Assembly (NCBI GenBank): GCA_002338655.1
Contig: DDIU01000051.1
Coordinates: 1 to 64,000, forward strand
DNA length: 64,000 bases
Origin: Flammeovirgaceae bacterium UBA1842
Lineage (GTDB): Bacteria > Bacteroidota > Bacteroidia > Cytophagales > Cyclobacteriaceae
Direction: 5' to 3'
The position numbers and the translations under genes are program-made. How positions within the stretch are numbered: position 1 is the stretch's first letter; each line of letters starts with the position of its first letter. Positions 26,164 to 35,351 of the stretch are shown here, one piece after another. Under the pieces are notes generated by a model. The model saw nothing but the letters and a program-made list of their open reading frames with translations. It was not told where the DNA came from and made no database searches.

Positions 26164-27072
26164 ATGGGGTTATTATTCAACGATTTTGCAAGCTGGAAGG
26201 AATACTGTAAAACAGAAAATGTAAAGTTATTCGAACCGGTATTGGAATATGAAAGAGAACAAAAAGGTCGTTCTGAAACTGAAGTGTGGGAAGGATTAAG
26301 CCGGGCTTATGGAGTAATGAAAGATGCGGTTGAAACCGGTCTGGCGGAGGATATGACTTCCAGATCAGGAATGATCAATAATGGGGCTAAGAAAGTATAT
26401 CAAAATAAAATTACCGTACTATCCAAGGAGTTTCAAAATTTGATCTCCCGGGCACTAGCGGCCAAAGAGGTAAACTCATGTATGGGCCGTATTGTTGCCG
26501 CCCCCACAGCTGGTGCCTCTGGCATATTGCCAGGCACATTATATACGGTACAGGAGATTCATGGCCTTAGTGACAAAAAAGTGCTTGAAGGCCTGTTGGT
26601 TGGTGCAGGTATTGCATTAATAATAGAACAGAAAGCTTCACTTGCAGGTGCTGTGGGAGGCTGCCAAGCCGAAACAGGTAGTGCAGCTGCTATGGCTGCT
26701 GGGGCAATGGTCTATTGCCTCGATGGTGATGTTGATCAGGTCTTTAATGCTGTGGCCATCACCATTCAATGCATGCTTGGATTGGTTTGTGACCCTGTTG
26801 CCGGATTGGTGGAGGTACCATGTGTAGTACGAAATGCCAGTGCTGCCGCCATTGCCAATTCTTCAGCTCAAATTGCACTATCAAATGTCAGTGGGGTTAT
26901 TCCTGTTGATGAATGTATCGATGCTATGGGTGAAGTGGGTCAGAGCATGGAAAATAGATATAAAGAAACTGCCCAAGGCGGATTGGCCGCTACAAAAACT
27001 GGTCAAAGTATTTCTAAAAAAGTACTCATTCAGGATATAGAAATCTTACCGGATGAGGAATCTATGGAATGA
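26164..27072 (+). CDS. sdaAA: L-serine dehydratase, iron-sulfur type, alpha subunit
   Basis: A 302-residue catalytic subunit of the 4Fe-4S L-serine ammonia-lyase, which converts serine to pyruvate and ammonia. Cys ligands are visible in MGRIVAAPTAGASGILPG (preceding Cys), GCQAETGSAAAMAAG and CDPVAGLVEVPCVVRNA. The beta subunit, either fused or adjacent in many bacteria, is not seen in this window. Its end overlaps the convergent membrane-protein gene by 11 bases. Confidence 0.92.
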   Translation: MGLLFNDFASWKEYCKTENVKLFEPVLEYEREQKGRSETEVWEGLSRAYGVMKDAVETGLAEDMTSRSGMINNGAKKVYQNKITVLSKEFQNLISRALAAKEVNSCMGRIVAAPTAGASGILPGTLYTVQEIHGLSDKKVLEGLLVGAGIALIIEQKASLAGAVGGCQAETGSAAAMAAGAMVYCLDGDVDQVFNAVAITIQCMLGLVCDPVAGLVEVPCVVRNASAAAIANSSAQIALSNVSGVIPVDECIDAMGEVGQSMENRYKETAQGGLAATKTGQSISKKVLIQDIEILPDEESME

Positions 27073-27517
27073 ACCCAGGTAAAGCTTTTGGGCCAAATTC
27101 ATAAACGATTGTAGATAAAATAATTGCCCAAAATATCGCACTCATCAGCATATAGATGATTATTTTACGTTTGGCTGTATGGTAGCTGGTTAAGATTATC
27201 GTACCCCCTATTGGCGTAAGTAATAATGGTGTCAGAAAGGCCACACCCTTAACTCCATACTTTTTCCATATGGCTACAAACCTGCGGTTTCGTTTAGTAA
27301 AATTTTTTCTCTTTCTAAAGAAGGGTTCCAATACTTTCTCCCGCATTAAGTTTCCTAAGAAAGTAAAAAGGAAAACACTCGCCATCATGCCCGAAACAGT
27401 TACGATCACGGTAGTCACGAATGGGAAGCCCGCACCATAACCCAATGTTGGCCCAAAAATAAATTTGAGCATTGTAAGTAAAAAGATAGAAATGAATTTT
27501 ATAATCTCTGCCGCCAT
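27062..27517 (-). CDS. Small integral membrane protein, Sm_multidrug_ex-like
   Basis: A 151-residue protein with about four membrane helices and a basic loop (REKVLEPFFRKRKNFTKRNRR). The motif KKYGVKGVAFLTPLLLTPIGGTIILTSYH resembles the 'small multi-drug export protein' family, which belongs to the DedA-like group; the family name is not proof of function. Its ATG follows directly on the TAA of the antiporter gene, so the two are translationally coupled. Confidence 0.7.
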   Translation of the reverse strand: MAAEIIKFISIFLLTMLKFIFGPTLGYGAGFPFVTTVIVTVSGMMASVFLFTFLGNLMREKVLEPFFRKRKNFTKRNRRFVAIWKKYGVKGVAFLTPLLLTPIGGTIILTSYHTAKRKIIIYMLMSAIFWAIILSTIVYEFGPKALPGFIP

Positions 27518-28471
27518 TTAGGAGATTACGGTGTATGTGTAAATGATATAAACTGACACCAATACAACACCGGCAAAGCGCCCCATAGTTCGCTTGTAAA
27601 ACATCAATGGCAATATTAAGAGGGTAACCCCCAACATCACGGTCATATCATGATGGATAATAACAGGGCTTACGTGTATATCCTGAATAAGGCTGGTTAT
27701 GCCTAATATTGAAAGGATATTAAAAATATTTGACCCCATTAGATTCCCTAAAGCCAAATCCGTTTCTTTCTTTATAGAGGCCACGATGGCTGTGACCAAT
27801 TCAGGTAAACTAGTGCCTAAAGCAAGTACTGTAATACCAATGACACGCTCACTTACCCCTAAAACTGAGGCCATTTCCTTAGCACCACCTACAAACCAAT
27901 CTGCGCCAAAGTACAAGCCTGCACATCCACCAACAATAAAAAATAGGTCTTTCCAAGGGCTATTGGAAGCTTGGGGCAAATCAATAGATTCTTCAGCTTC
28001 CCTAAGTGCTTTTGTTTCTTTTCTGGATTTTCTAATTATATAAACCGTATAAACGATGATGAGGAATACGAATACCATTCCTTCAAAAGAATCAATGACA
28101 GCATCCTTTTCTTTGACAACAAAATAAAGCAACAAGGATGCGCCCATAGTTACTGGCCAGTCAATTTTTATGGAATCATTCTGAACCTTTATAGGGCCAA
28201 TCAAAGCTGTAATACCCAGTACCAGAGCCAGATTGCAAATATTGGAACCTATTACATTGCCCATCACCATATCAGGGCTGCCATCAAGGGCGGCTTTTAC
28301 ACTGATCAATAGTTCTGGTGCAGATGTACCGAATGCTACCACAGTAAGGCCAACCACCAATGGGGAAATATGGGATTTAAGTGCAATGCTTGAAGCTCCC
28401 CTAACAAGGAAATCACCCCCAATTATGAGGACGAACAAACCAACGATAAGCATTACAATGTTTAAAAGCAT
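27518..28471 (-). CDS. Calcium/sodium antiporter (CaCA family, YrbG-like)
   Basis: A 317-residue membrane antiporter with about ten helices in two inverted halves. The alpha repeats are clear: GTSAPELLISVKAALDGSPDMVMGNVIGSNICNLALVLG (about 47-86) and GTSLPELVTAIVASIKKETDLALGNLMGSNIFNILSILG (about 213-251), each with the Glu and Asn ligands of Na/Ca exchangers. Probably expels Ca2+ in exchange for Na+ or H+. Downstream of upp by nine bases. Confidence 0.93.
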   Translation of the reverse strand: MLLNIVMLIVGLFVLIIGGDFLVRGASSIALKSHISPLVVGLTVVAFGTSAPELLISVKAALDGSPDMVMGNVIGSNICNLALVLGITALIGPIKVQNDSIKIDWPVTMGASLLLYFVVKEKDAVIDSFEGMVFVFLIIVYTVYIIRKSRKETKALREAEESIDLPQASNSPWKDLFFIVGGCAGLYFGADWFVGGAKEMASVLGVSERVIGITVLALGTSLPELVTAIVASIKKETDLALGNLMGSNIFNILSILGITSLIQDIHVSPVIIHHDMTVMLGVTLLILPLMFYKRTMGRFAGVVLVSVYIIYTYTVIS

Positions 28472-28480
28472 ATTGGCTAA

Positions 28481-29122
28481 TTATTCCTTTTGACCATAAC
28501 ATAAGTCCCCGGCATCACCCAAACCGGGCACAATGTAAGACATTGAATTGAGTTTTTCATCTAAAGCGGCAGTCCAAACGGTATATTTCTTATTTAAACG
28601 GTTGGCAATATACTCAATTCCCTCTGGGGCGGCAACTGCTGAGACAAAATGTATGGATGAAGGCGAACCTTTTTCCAATAACTTATTATATACGGTTACC
28701 AATGATTTTCCTGTGGCCAACATTGGGTCAATTATTATCAATGGTCTATCCGTCAAATTGGGTGAGGCTAAGTATTCAAACTTGACCGAAATGTCTTTGC
28801 CTTCTTCCCGGTATGCACCAACAAAAGCTGCATCAGCTTGATCAAAATAATCGATAAATCCCTCAAAAAAAGGCATGGACGCCCTTAGAATTGTTACCAA
28901 TACCGGGGACTCATTTATTAAATCCACTTCAGTAGTTGATAAAGGAGTGTTTACTTTAGTTTTTTTGAATTGCAAAGATTTTGAAACTTCATAAGCCATT
29001 ACCTGCCCTAGTTTTTTCAAATTATGTCTAAACTTTGCTCGGTCCTTTTGAATATCTTTGTGCCTCATCTCATACAAAAACTGATTGGCGATCGAAGCTT
29101 GTTTATTCAAAACAATAACCAT
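28481..29122 (-). CDS. upp: Uracil phosphoribosyltransferase
   Basis: A 213-residue pyrimidine-salvage enzyme making UMP from uracil and PRPP. The PRPP loop is LIIIDPMLATGKSLV (about 128-142) and the uracil-binding C-terminal motif is YIVPGLGDAGDLCYG. First of three minus-strand genes (upp, antiporter, small membrane protein). Divergent from the M42 peptidase gene. Confidence 0.95.
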   Translation of the reverse strand: MVIVLNKQASIANQFLYEMRHKDIQKDRAKFRHNLKKLGQVMAYEVSKSLQFKKTKVNTPLSTTEVDLINESPVLVTILRASMPFFEGFIDYFDQADAAFVGAYREEGKDISVKFEYLASPNLTDRPLIIIDPMLATGKSLVTVYNKLLEKGSPSSIHFVSAVAAPEGIEYIANRLNKKYTVWTAALDEKLNSMSYIVPGLGDAGDLCYGQKE

Positions 29123-29242
29123 AAAAAAAAACAGGTTTTGGTGGCTTAAAAGTGTTTGATGGTGAAATATAATTATTATTATATTACTACGCTTAGAATT
29201 GGTATTAATATTTACCTAATCAACTGAAATTCATCCCTTTAA

Positions 29243-30154
29243 ATGGAATTACTTCAAACATTGTGCTCTATTCATGCCCCTTCAGGTAATGAAGTTGAAT
29301 TAAAACAGTTTATTCTCGAATATATTGAGCAGAACAAAAGTAAGTGGCTTGTACAACCAGAAATAATACATGGGGATGACTTCCAAGATTGTATTATTAT
29401 GAAATTTGGAAAGCCAACAACTGCTGTTTTCGCCCACATGGATTCCATTGGCTTCACGGTTAGGTATCAAGACCAGTTAGTACCAATAGGAGGCCCACAG
29501 ACTGAAACCGGAACAGTGTTGGTAGGCCATGATAGCCTAGGGCCTATCGAATGCTCATTGGTAGTTAATGATGAGCATCAATTGTTTTATAAGTTTGGAA
29601 GAGCGATAGATACCGGCACCGATTTGGTCTTTAAGTGCGATTATAGGGAGTCTGAAAAAGAAATAACAAGCTGCTACATGGACAATAGACTTGGGGTATA
29701 TAATGTACTCAAATTGGCCGAAACACTTGAAAATGGAGTAATCATCTTTAGCTGTTGGGAAGAGCATGGAGGAGGGTCGGTGCCCTATTTGGCCAAATAC
29801 ATATATGAAAAATGGAAAATTCGCCAAGCTTTGATCAGTGATATAACTTGGGTAACCGAGGGGGTTCAAGCAGGAAAAGGAGTGGTTATCTCAATGCGCG
29901 ATCGAAATATTCCCCGTAAGTCATTCATCAATAAAATAATAGGCCTGGCACGGGACTCCGATATAGATTTTCAATTGGAAGTGGAAGGTAATGGCTCAAG
30001 TGATGGCCGTGAGCTTCAGGTTTCCCCGTATCCTTTTGACTGGTGTTTTATTGGTGCCCCTGAAGATAATGTACACAGTCCGGATGAAACCGTAGCAAAG
30101 CATGACATTAACTGTATGCTGGCTATGTATAAATACTTAATGTCACGATTATAG
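29243..30154 (+). CDS. M42-family zinc peptidase (glutamyl aminopeptidase-like)
   Basis: A 303-residue metallopeptidase of the M42/M20 type, shorter than most M42 proteins (about 350). Metal and catalytic residues fit: His in VFAHMDSIGF, Asp in CYMDNRLGVYN, Glu-Glu in SCWEEHGGGS, Asp in ISDITWVTEGV, and the late His in GAPEDNVHSPDETV. The usual dodecamer beta-barrel domain is inserted at about residues 75-130. Probably an intracellular aminopeptidase; the name is by family only. Confidence 0.85.
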   Translation: MELLQTLCSIHAPSGNEVELKQFILEYIEQNKSKWLVQPEIIHGDDFQDCIIMKFGKPTTAVFAHMDSIGFTVRYQDQLVPIGGPQTETGTVLVGHDSLGPIECSLVVNDEHQLFYKFGRAIDTGTDLVFKCDYRESEKEITSCYMDNRLGVYNVLKLAETLENGVIIFSCWEEHGGGSVPYLAKYIYEKWKIRQALISDITWVTEGVQAGKGVVISMRDRNIPRKSFINKIIGLARDSDIDFQLEVEGNGSSDGRELQVSPYPFDWCFIGAPEDNVHSPDETVAKHDINCMLAMYKYLMSRL

Positions 30155-30190
30155 ATTCACAAACTTCGGGGTCTCCATTTAAATAATTTC

Positions 30191-30198
30191 TATATTTG
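30191..30198 (+). promoter_or_regulatory. Candidate -7 element for the hpt operon
   Basis: TATATTTG matches TAnnTTTG, 44 bases before the hpt ATG. The -33 region is not a clear TTTG. Confidence 0.5.
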
Positions 30199-30242
30199 CA
30201 GGCCTTCCGAAAATCTATGGTTGAGGTTGCAAAACGTTGGTT

Positions 30243-30770
30243 ATGATAGTTAAAGACAAGACTTTTAAAAAATACATTAGCAAGGAAGAATTAGAGAAAA
30301 AAATTAAGTCTTTGGCACGCTTAATTAACAGTGACTATAAGGACAAGAAACCTCTATTTATTGCTATTCTCAATGGCTCTTTCATGTTTGCTTCTGATCT
30401 GTTAAAAGAAATTAATATAGATTGCGAGATTTCATTCGTAAAAGTGGCTAGCTATGAAGACATGGAAAGCACGGGCAATGTAAAGCAACTTATTGGCCTT
30501 AATGAAAACATCTTCAATAAGGATGTTATCATTATTGAAGACATAATAGATTCTGGAAGGACAATAGCTAAAATACTTGAGGAGTTTAGGTCATTGGGTG
30601 CAAGTACTGTTGAAGTAATTACACTACTACAAAAACCTAAGTCAAAAAATATAGATGTAAAACTTAAGTATGTGGGCTTTGAAATCCCAGAGAAATTCGT
30701 GGTAGGCTATGGATTGGATTATGATGGCCTAGGCCGCAATACAAAGGAAATATTTCAACTTAAAGAGTAG
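30243..30770 (+). CDS. hpt: Hypoxanthine phosphoribosyltransferase
   Basis: A 175-residue purine-salvage enzyme making IMP (and GMP) from base and PRPP. The PRPP motif is VIIIEDIIDSGRTIAKI (about 99-115), the flexible loop region is FVKVASYEDMESTGNVK, and the base-binding site is KYVGFEIPEKFVVGYGLDYD. ATG 30243 is preferred to the in-frame TTG at 30237. Followed closely by adk and obg, so these form one operon. Confidence 0.95.
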   Translation: MIVKDKTFKKYISKEELEKKIKSLARLINSDYKDKKPLFIAILNGSFMFASDLLKEINIDCEISFVKVASYEDMESTGNVKQLIGLNENIFNKDVIIIEDIIDSGRTIAKILEEFRSLGASTVEVITLLQKPKSKNIDVKLKYVGFEIPEKFVVGYGLDYDGLGRNTKEIFQLKE

Positions 30771-30812
30771 GTATCTTTTTTGCCTTATATTTAACGCTTC
30801 AAAAAATTAAAT

Positions 30813-31388
30813 ATGCTGAATATTGTTCTATTTGGCCCTCCCGGAGCTGGGAAGGGTACACAAAGCGAAAAGCTAATGGCCGAGTATCAACTTGACCATA
30901 TTTCTACTGGCGATCTTTTTAGAAAACATTTAAGTGAAGGGACCGAACTGGGGCAAAAAGCCCAGGAATACATGGATGAAGGTTTCCTTGTTCCTGATGA
31001 GGTTGTTATCGGTATGGTGGAAGATAAAATACAAAGTGAGCCAAACTCCAATGGATTTATATTCGATGGGTTTCCACGTACAGTGAAACAGGCTGAAGCA
31101 CTTGATCGGCTGCTTAATGCTAATAATACTCCTATTTGCTGCATGATTGCCCTCGAAGTTCCTTTTGAAGAACTGAAAAAAAGATTGCTGGAAAGAGGTA
31201 AAATATCTGGACGGGCAGATGATCAAAGTGAAGACAAAATCAACAACCGTATCCAGGTCTATCTTGATGAAACACTTCCCGTTTCAGAGTTTTATAAAAC
31301 GCAATCAAAATTCAATGGTGTAAATGGTGTGGGTACTATTGACACTATATTTGAAAAAATATGTGCTGTTATCGAATCTTTTAAATAA
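30813..31388 (+). CDS. adk: Adenylate kinase
   Basis: A 191-residue enzyme interconverting ATP, ADP and AMP. P-loop GPPGAGKGTQ (7-16), AMP-binding DHISTGDLFR and GFIFDGFPRTVKQAE, and a short LID (GKISGRADDQSEDKINNR) without zinc Cys. This is the short form, normal for Bacteroidota. Confidence 0.97.
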   Translation: MLNIVLFGPPGAGKGTQSEKLMAEYQLDHISTGDLFRKHLSEGTELGQKAQEYMDEGFLVPDEVVIGMVEDKIQSEPNSNGFIFDGFPRTVKQAEALDRLLNANNTPICCMIALEVPFEELKKRLLERGKISGRADDQSEDKINNRIQVYLDETLPVSEFYKTQSKFNGVNGVGTIDTIFEKICAVIESFK

Positions 31389-31394
31389 AAACAC

Positions 31395-32387
31395 GTGTCC
31401 TCCTCCAACTTTATAGACTATGTCAAATTTTGCTCTAGATCAGGGGCAGGGGGAGCAGGTGCAATACACTTTAGGAGGGAAAAACATGTGCCCAAAGGTG
31501 GGCCTGATGGTGGCAATGGTGGTCGCGGGGGACATATAATATTAAAAGGCAATGCCCAGCTCTGGACATTACTGCATTTGAAATATAAAAAACACGTACT
31601 GGCCACCAATGGAGAATCTGGATCAGGAAGCAAAAGTTCTGGGGCTGACGGAAAAGATGTTATCCTAGAAGTGCCTTTAGGTACAGTGGCCAAAGATGCA
31701 GAAACCGGCAAACGCCTTTTTGAGATTACTGAAGATGGTGAAGAACGAATCCTAACCCCTGGTGGTCGTGGTGGATTGGGCAATGAAAATTTTAAAACTG
31801 CCGTAAATCAGGCTCCCCGACATGCACAACCAGGAGAGCCTGGCATTGAAGAGTGGATTATCCTGGAACTAAAAATGTTGGCAGATATCGGGTTAGTAGG
31901 TTTCCCCAATGCTGGTAAGTCAACTTTGCTATCAACCGTATCTGAAGCCAGGCCTGAAATTGCAGACTACCCTTTTACCACATTAACGCCAAATTTAGGA
32001 GTGGTTGGATACCGTGATTACAAATCATTTGTGATGGCAGACATACCCGGTATCATTGAGGGAGCAGCAGAAGGTAAGGGACTGGGTATTCGATTCTTAA
32101 GGCATATTGAGAGAAACTCCATATTATTGTTTCTTGTTCCCGCAGATTCAGATGATATAAATAAGGAATACAATATTCTACTTAACGAGCTTAAAAAATA
32201 TAATCCCGAATTACTGGATAAAGACCGTCTACTGGCCATCTCAAAATCCGATTTGCTCGATGAAGAACTGATGGCAGAAATTAGTGACGACTTGCCAAAA
32301 GAACTCACCCATTGCTTCATCTCATCCATAACGGGTCAGGGTATAACCGACCTTAAAGACATTATTTGGAAAATGCTTAACCCCTAA
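31395..32387 (+). CDS. obg: GTPase Obg/CgtA
   Basis: A 330-residue GTPase acting in late 50S ribosome assembly and stress control. The Gly-rich Obg fold (about 1-158; GPDGGNGGRGG, GGRGGLGNENF) is followed by the G domain with G1 GFPNAGKSTLLS, switch TTLTPNLGVV, G3 DIPGIIEGAAEGKGLG, G4 SKSD. The extra C-terminal OCT domain of some Obg proteins is absent. Start is GTG 31395, seven bases after the adk stop; MSSSNFIDYVKF is the usual N-terminus and no ATG is available. Confidence 0.96.
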   Translation: MSSSNFIDYVKFCSRSGAGGAGAIHFRREKHVPKGGPDGGNGGRGGHIILKGNAQLWTLLHLKYKKHVLATNGESGSGSKSSGADGKDVILEVPLGTVAKDAETGKRLFEITEDGEERILTPGGRGGLGNENFKTAVNQAPRHAQPGEPGIEEWIILELKMLADIGLVGFPNAGKSTLLSTVSEARPEIADYPFTTLTPNLGVVGYRDYKSFVMADIPGIIEGAAEGKGLGIRFLRHIERNSILLFLVPADSDDINKEYNILLNELKKYNPELLDKDRLLAISKSDLLDEELMAEISDDLPKELTHCFISSITGQGITDLKDIIWKMLNP

Positions 32388-32470
32388 TAGTGTCATTTTG
32401 ACATAAGTTGGTGTTTGGCAGAGTAATTGTCACTTCATGGAAATTAAATTGTTGACAGTATTGACTAACT

Positions 32471-33043
32471 ATGGAAACGGAGAATATTAAAGAAAATGAT
32501 GCTGAAAAAGCAGAAAACATCACTGCTGAGGAGGTAGAGACGACTGAGCAAAAGGGACAGGAAGCTTCTGAATCAACAACTGAAACTGACGAACTGACTA
32601 AGTTGCAAGACGAGTTGGCAGAAAGTAGAGATAAGTACATTAGGCTCTATTCTGAATTTGACAATTTCAGACGAAGGACTTCTAAAGAAAAATTGGATCT
32701 CATTCAAACAGCCAACGAAGATTTAATGTTGGCCCTCATCCCTATAATGGATGATTTTGAAAGAGCTGAAAAATCATTTGAAGAGAAAGAAGCCAATATA
32801 AAGGCTGTGAAAGATGGCCTTCACCTTATTCAGGATAAATTTAAGAAGATACTTGAGCAAAAAGGTTTAGTGGTTATGGACCACAAAGTAGGCACAGCCT
32901 TTGACTCAGATTTCCATGAAGCTATCACACAAATACCAGCGCCTAAAAAAAGCTTGAAGGGAAAAATAGTAGATGTCATTGAAAAAGGATACCTACTTAA
33001 GGACAAGGTAGTTCGATATGCTAAAGTTGTTATTGGCAACTAA
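32471..33043 (+). CDS. grpE: GrpE nucleotide-exchange factor
   Basis: A 190-residue co-chaperone that releases ADP from DnaK. An acidic disordered N-terminus (about 1-45) leads into a long coiled coil, then the conserved DKYIRLYSEFDNFRRRTSKEK and the C-terminal beta domain (GTAFDSDFHEAI ... VIEKGYLLKDKVVRYAKVVIG). Paired with dnaJ 21 bases downstream; dnaK is 10 kb away. Confidence 0.95.
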   Translation: METENIKENDAEKAENITAEEVETTEQKGQEASESTTETDELTKLQDELAESRDKYIRLYSEFDNFRRRTSKEKLDLIQTANEDLMLALIPIMDDFERAEKSFEEKEANIKAVKDGLHLIQDKFKKILEQKGLVVMDHKVGTAFDSDFHEAITQIPAPKKSLKGKIVDVIEKGYLLKDKVVRYAKVVIGN

Positions 33044-33064
33044 CACCAATTAATATTAATTCAA

Positions 33065-34186
33065 ATGGCCAAAAGAGATTATTACGAGATATTAGGAGTT
33101 GATAAATCAGCCAGCGCGGAGGAGATAAAAAAAGCCTACCGGAAGGTAGCTATCAAATATCACCCTGACAAAAATCCTGATAACCCGGAATCGGAAGAGA
33201 AGTTTAAGGAAGCTGCTGAAGCGTATGAAATGCTTAGCAACCCTGAGAAGCGCCAACGATATGACCAGTTTGGACATGCGGGTATGAACGGTGGTGGCTT
33301 CGGTGGCGGAGGTGGAATGAACATGGATGACATCTTCTCACAATTTGGCGACATTTTTGGTGGTGGCGGTGGCAGCCCATTCGATAGCTTCTTCGGAGGT
33401 GGTGGGGGCAGAGGCCGTAGAGCCAGAAAAGGCACCAACCTTAGGATCAAACTCAAACTGTCATTAGAGGAAATCGCTAATGGCGTTGAAAAGAAAATCA
33501 AAGTACACCGACTCGTACAGGCAGATGGCGTTACTTTCAAAACCTGCTCAACATGCCAGGGATCTGGTCAGGTGAGAAAAGTCGTAAATACCATGCTTGG
33601 CCAGATGGTGTCTTCCTCTACCTGCCCTACATGTGGTGGTGCCGGCCAATCCATCAACAACCGTCCATCGGGTGTTGACAGTTCTGGGCTTACTACCAAA
33701 GAAGAGGTGATTTCGATTAAAATCCCTGCCGGAGTAGCTGATGGTATGCAGTTGTCAATGTCTGGTAAAGGAAATGAAGCCCCAGGTGGTGGAGCAGCAG
33801 GTGATTTACTCATTCTTATTGAAGAAAAAGCCGATGATGTTCTAATAAGAGAAGGTAATAATGTTGTTTATGATCTTTACATAAGTTTTATTGATGCAGC
33901 TCTTGGTACCACCATTGAGGTTCCAACAATTAACAGTAAAGCCAGAATAAAAATTGATCCGGGCACACAGTCAGGTAAGGTTTTGAGGCTAAGAGGTAAG
34001 GGAATTAAAGATATCAATGGTTATGGCCATGGCGACCAGCTCATTCACATTAATGTTTGGACTCCTAAATCATTGAGTGCCGAGGAAAAAGAAAAGTTAG
34101 AAAGCCTTCGGGAATCGGCTAATTTCCAACCAAAACCAGGTAAGAACGAAAAAGGGTTTTTTGAAAAAATGAAAGAATTCTTTTAA
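33065..34186 (+). CDS. dnaJ: Chaperone DnaJ with a reduced zinc domain
   Basis: A 373-residue Hsp40 that delivers substrates to DnaK and stimulates its ATPase. J domain 1-70 with HPD (about 33-35), Gly/Phe-rich linker (about 75-118), then the substrate-binding beta domains. Canonical DnaJ has four CxxCxGxG motifs making two zinc centres. Only two are present (CSTCQGSG and CPTCGGAG, about 160-197), corresponding to motifs 2 and 3; motifs 1 and 4 are replaced by VHRLVQADGV and RPSGVDSSGL. Thus zinc centre II remains and centre I is lost. The rest is full length. Confidence 0.95.
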   Translation: MAKRDYYEILGVDKSASAEEIKKAYRKVAIKYHPDKNPDNPESEEKFKEAAEAYEMLSNPEKRQRYDQFGHAGMNGGGFGGGGGMNMDDIFSQFGDIFGGGGGSPFDSFFGGGGGRGRRARKGTNLRIKLKLSLEEIANGVEKKIKVHRLVQADGVTFKTCSTCQGSGQVRKVVNTMLGQMVSSSTCPTCGGAGQSINNRPSGVDSSGLTTKEEVISIKIPAGVADGMQLSMSGKGNEAPGGGAAGDLLILIEEKADDVLIREGNNVVYDLYISFIDAALGTTIEVPTINSKARIKIDPGTQSGKVLRLRGKGIKDINGYGHGDQLIHINVWTPKSLSAEEKEKLESLRESANFQPKPGKNEKGFFEKMKEFF

Positions 34187-34299
34187 TAATAAAAGAACCG
34201 TTATAATTATTTGAGCAATGTAACTTTTTGCCTGTTATAGCAGGCTTTTATTTGTTCTTTTACGCAACACTGACCTATCAATTGCCGTATCTTAACCTC

Positions 34300-35205
34300 A
34301 TGCGAGAAGGATATTTGGTATTGGGACTTGGAATCATCAGTTCTTCACTTTCATTTGCCCAAGTTAAAAAACAGTTTTCTATTGACAACGTTCAAACCGT
34401 TGAAAGAGTAGACTTGGATTTTGCGGTAAATAGTGGCTCATGCGTTATCAAGCCTGGCCAAACCGATGAGATACTTACAGTATATGGTAATCAAAATTAC
34501 GATAGCTACTCCCATTCATTTAATAAGGAAACAATAGGCAACACTTGTAAAGTAAACCTTGTACTTGAAGACGATAAATCTTCAGGTTTAAGTAGTTCTA
34601 TTTCTTACCGAATGTTTGGTAAATCAGAAGCTGTATCTGATAAAATATGGAAACTATTCCTATCAGAAGATAAGACTTACGACCTCAACCTAAAGTATGG
34701 TATAGGCAAAGCAGATATTGACCTATCTGGATTGGCGGTTGAAAAAATCAAAATAAGCACGGGAAGTGCCGATATTAATGTTGGTTATCTTACTGGAACT
34801 TATAACCGTGTGCCAATGGACACCTTTTATGTAAAGGTTGACCTAGGTTCAATAAAAGTACAGAACCTAAATTTATCAAAATCAAAACATGTGATAGCAG
34901 ACATTGGCTTTGGTGACCTGTTGCTTGACTTTAGTAATAAATCCGAAGTGAGCAGTAATATAAGAGGCAGTGTTGGTGCGGGCAATCTGGTCATTGTCTT
35001 ACCTCATGACAACACCCCTGTCATTGTAAAAATCAATAATTCTTGGCTTTGTAATGTTAAAATGACCAAGTCATTAAAAAACATTGGTGATAATACCTTT
35101 GTAAATTCAACTTACACTGCTGACGCTGACAACCTACTTTCTTTCACTCTTGATGTAAGCATGGGCAACATCATATTTAAAGATGGTAGTTCATCATCCA
35201 AATAG
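34300..35205 (+). CDS. Exported beta-structure protein, DUF4097/adhesin-like
   Basis: A 301-residue exported protein with a signal peptide (MREGYLVLGLGIISSSLSFAQ). The body has repeating short beta strands with alternating Gly and Asp/Ser turns (KYGIGKADIDLSGLAVEKIKISTGSADINVGYL; DLGSIKVQNLNLS; DIGFGDLLLD), the pattern of DUF4097-type single-strand beta-helix proteins. Function is unknown; likely periplasmic or surface. The frame is open to a TTG at 34228, but only ATG 34300 puts the signal peptide at the front. Confidence 0.75.
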   Translation: MREGYLVLGLGIISSSLSFAQVKKQFSIDNVQTVERVDLDFAVNSGSCVIKPGQTDEILTVYGNQNYDSYSHSFNKETIGNTCKVNLVLEDDKSSGLSSSISYRMFGKSEAVSDKIWKLFLSEDKTYDLNLKYGIGKADIDLSGLAVEKIKISTGSADINVGYLTGTYNRVPMDTFYVKVDLGSIKVQNLNLSKSKHVIADIGFGDLLLDFSNKSEVSSNIRGSVGAGNLVIVLPHDNTPVIVKINNSWLCNVKMTKSLKNIGDNTFVNSTYTADADNLLSFTLDVSMGNIIFKDGSSSSK

Positions 35206-35351
35206 TATATTTACCACCTATTCCAACCACTCAATTAAGATCTGATTGAGCGTCCGATTATAATCAATAACTTTAGTTGATAATTTTTAGGTTGAAGTGT
35301 AATAAATTAACATTGCACGATACTAACCATCAAACAAACTAAAGGAAACAA

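Noticed and set aside
33160..33540. Pro-rich antisense frame opposite dnaJ
   Set aside because: The proline runs are the complement of the Gly-rich linker codons.
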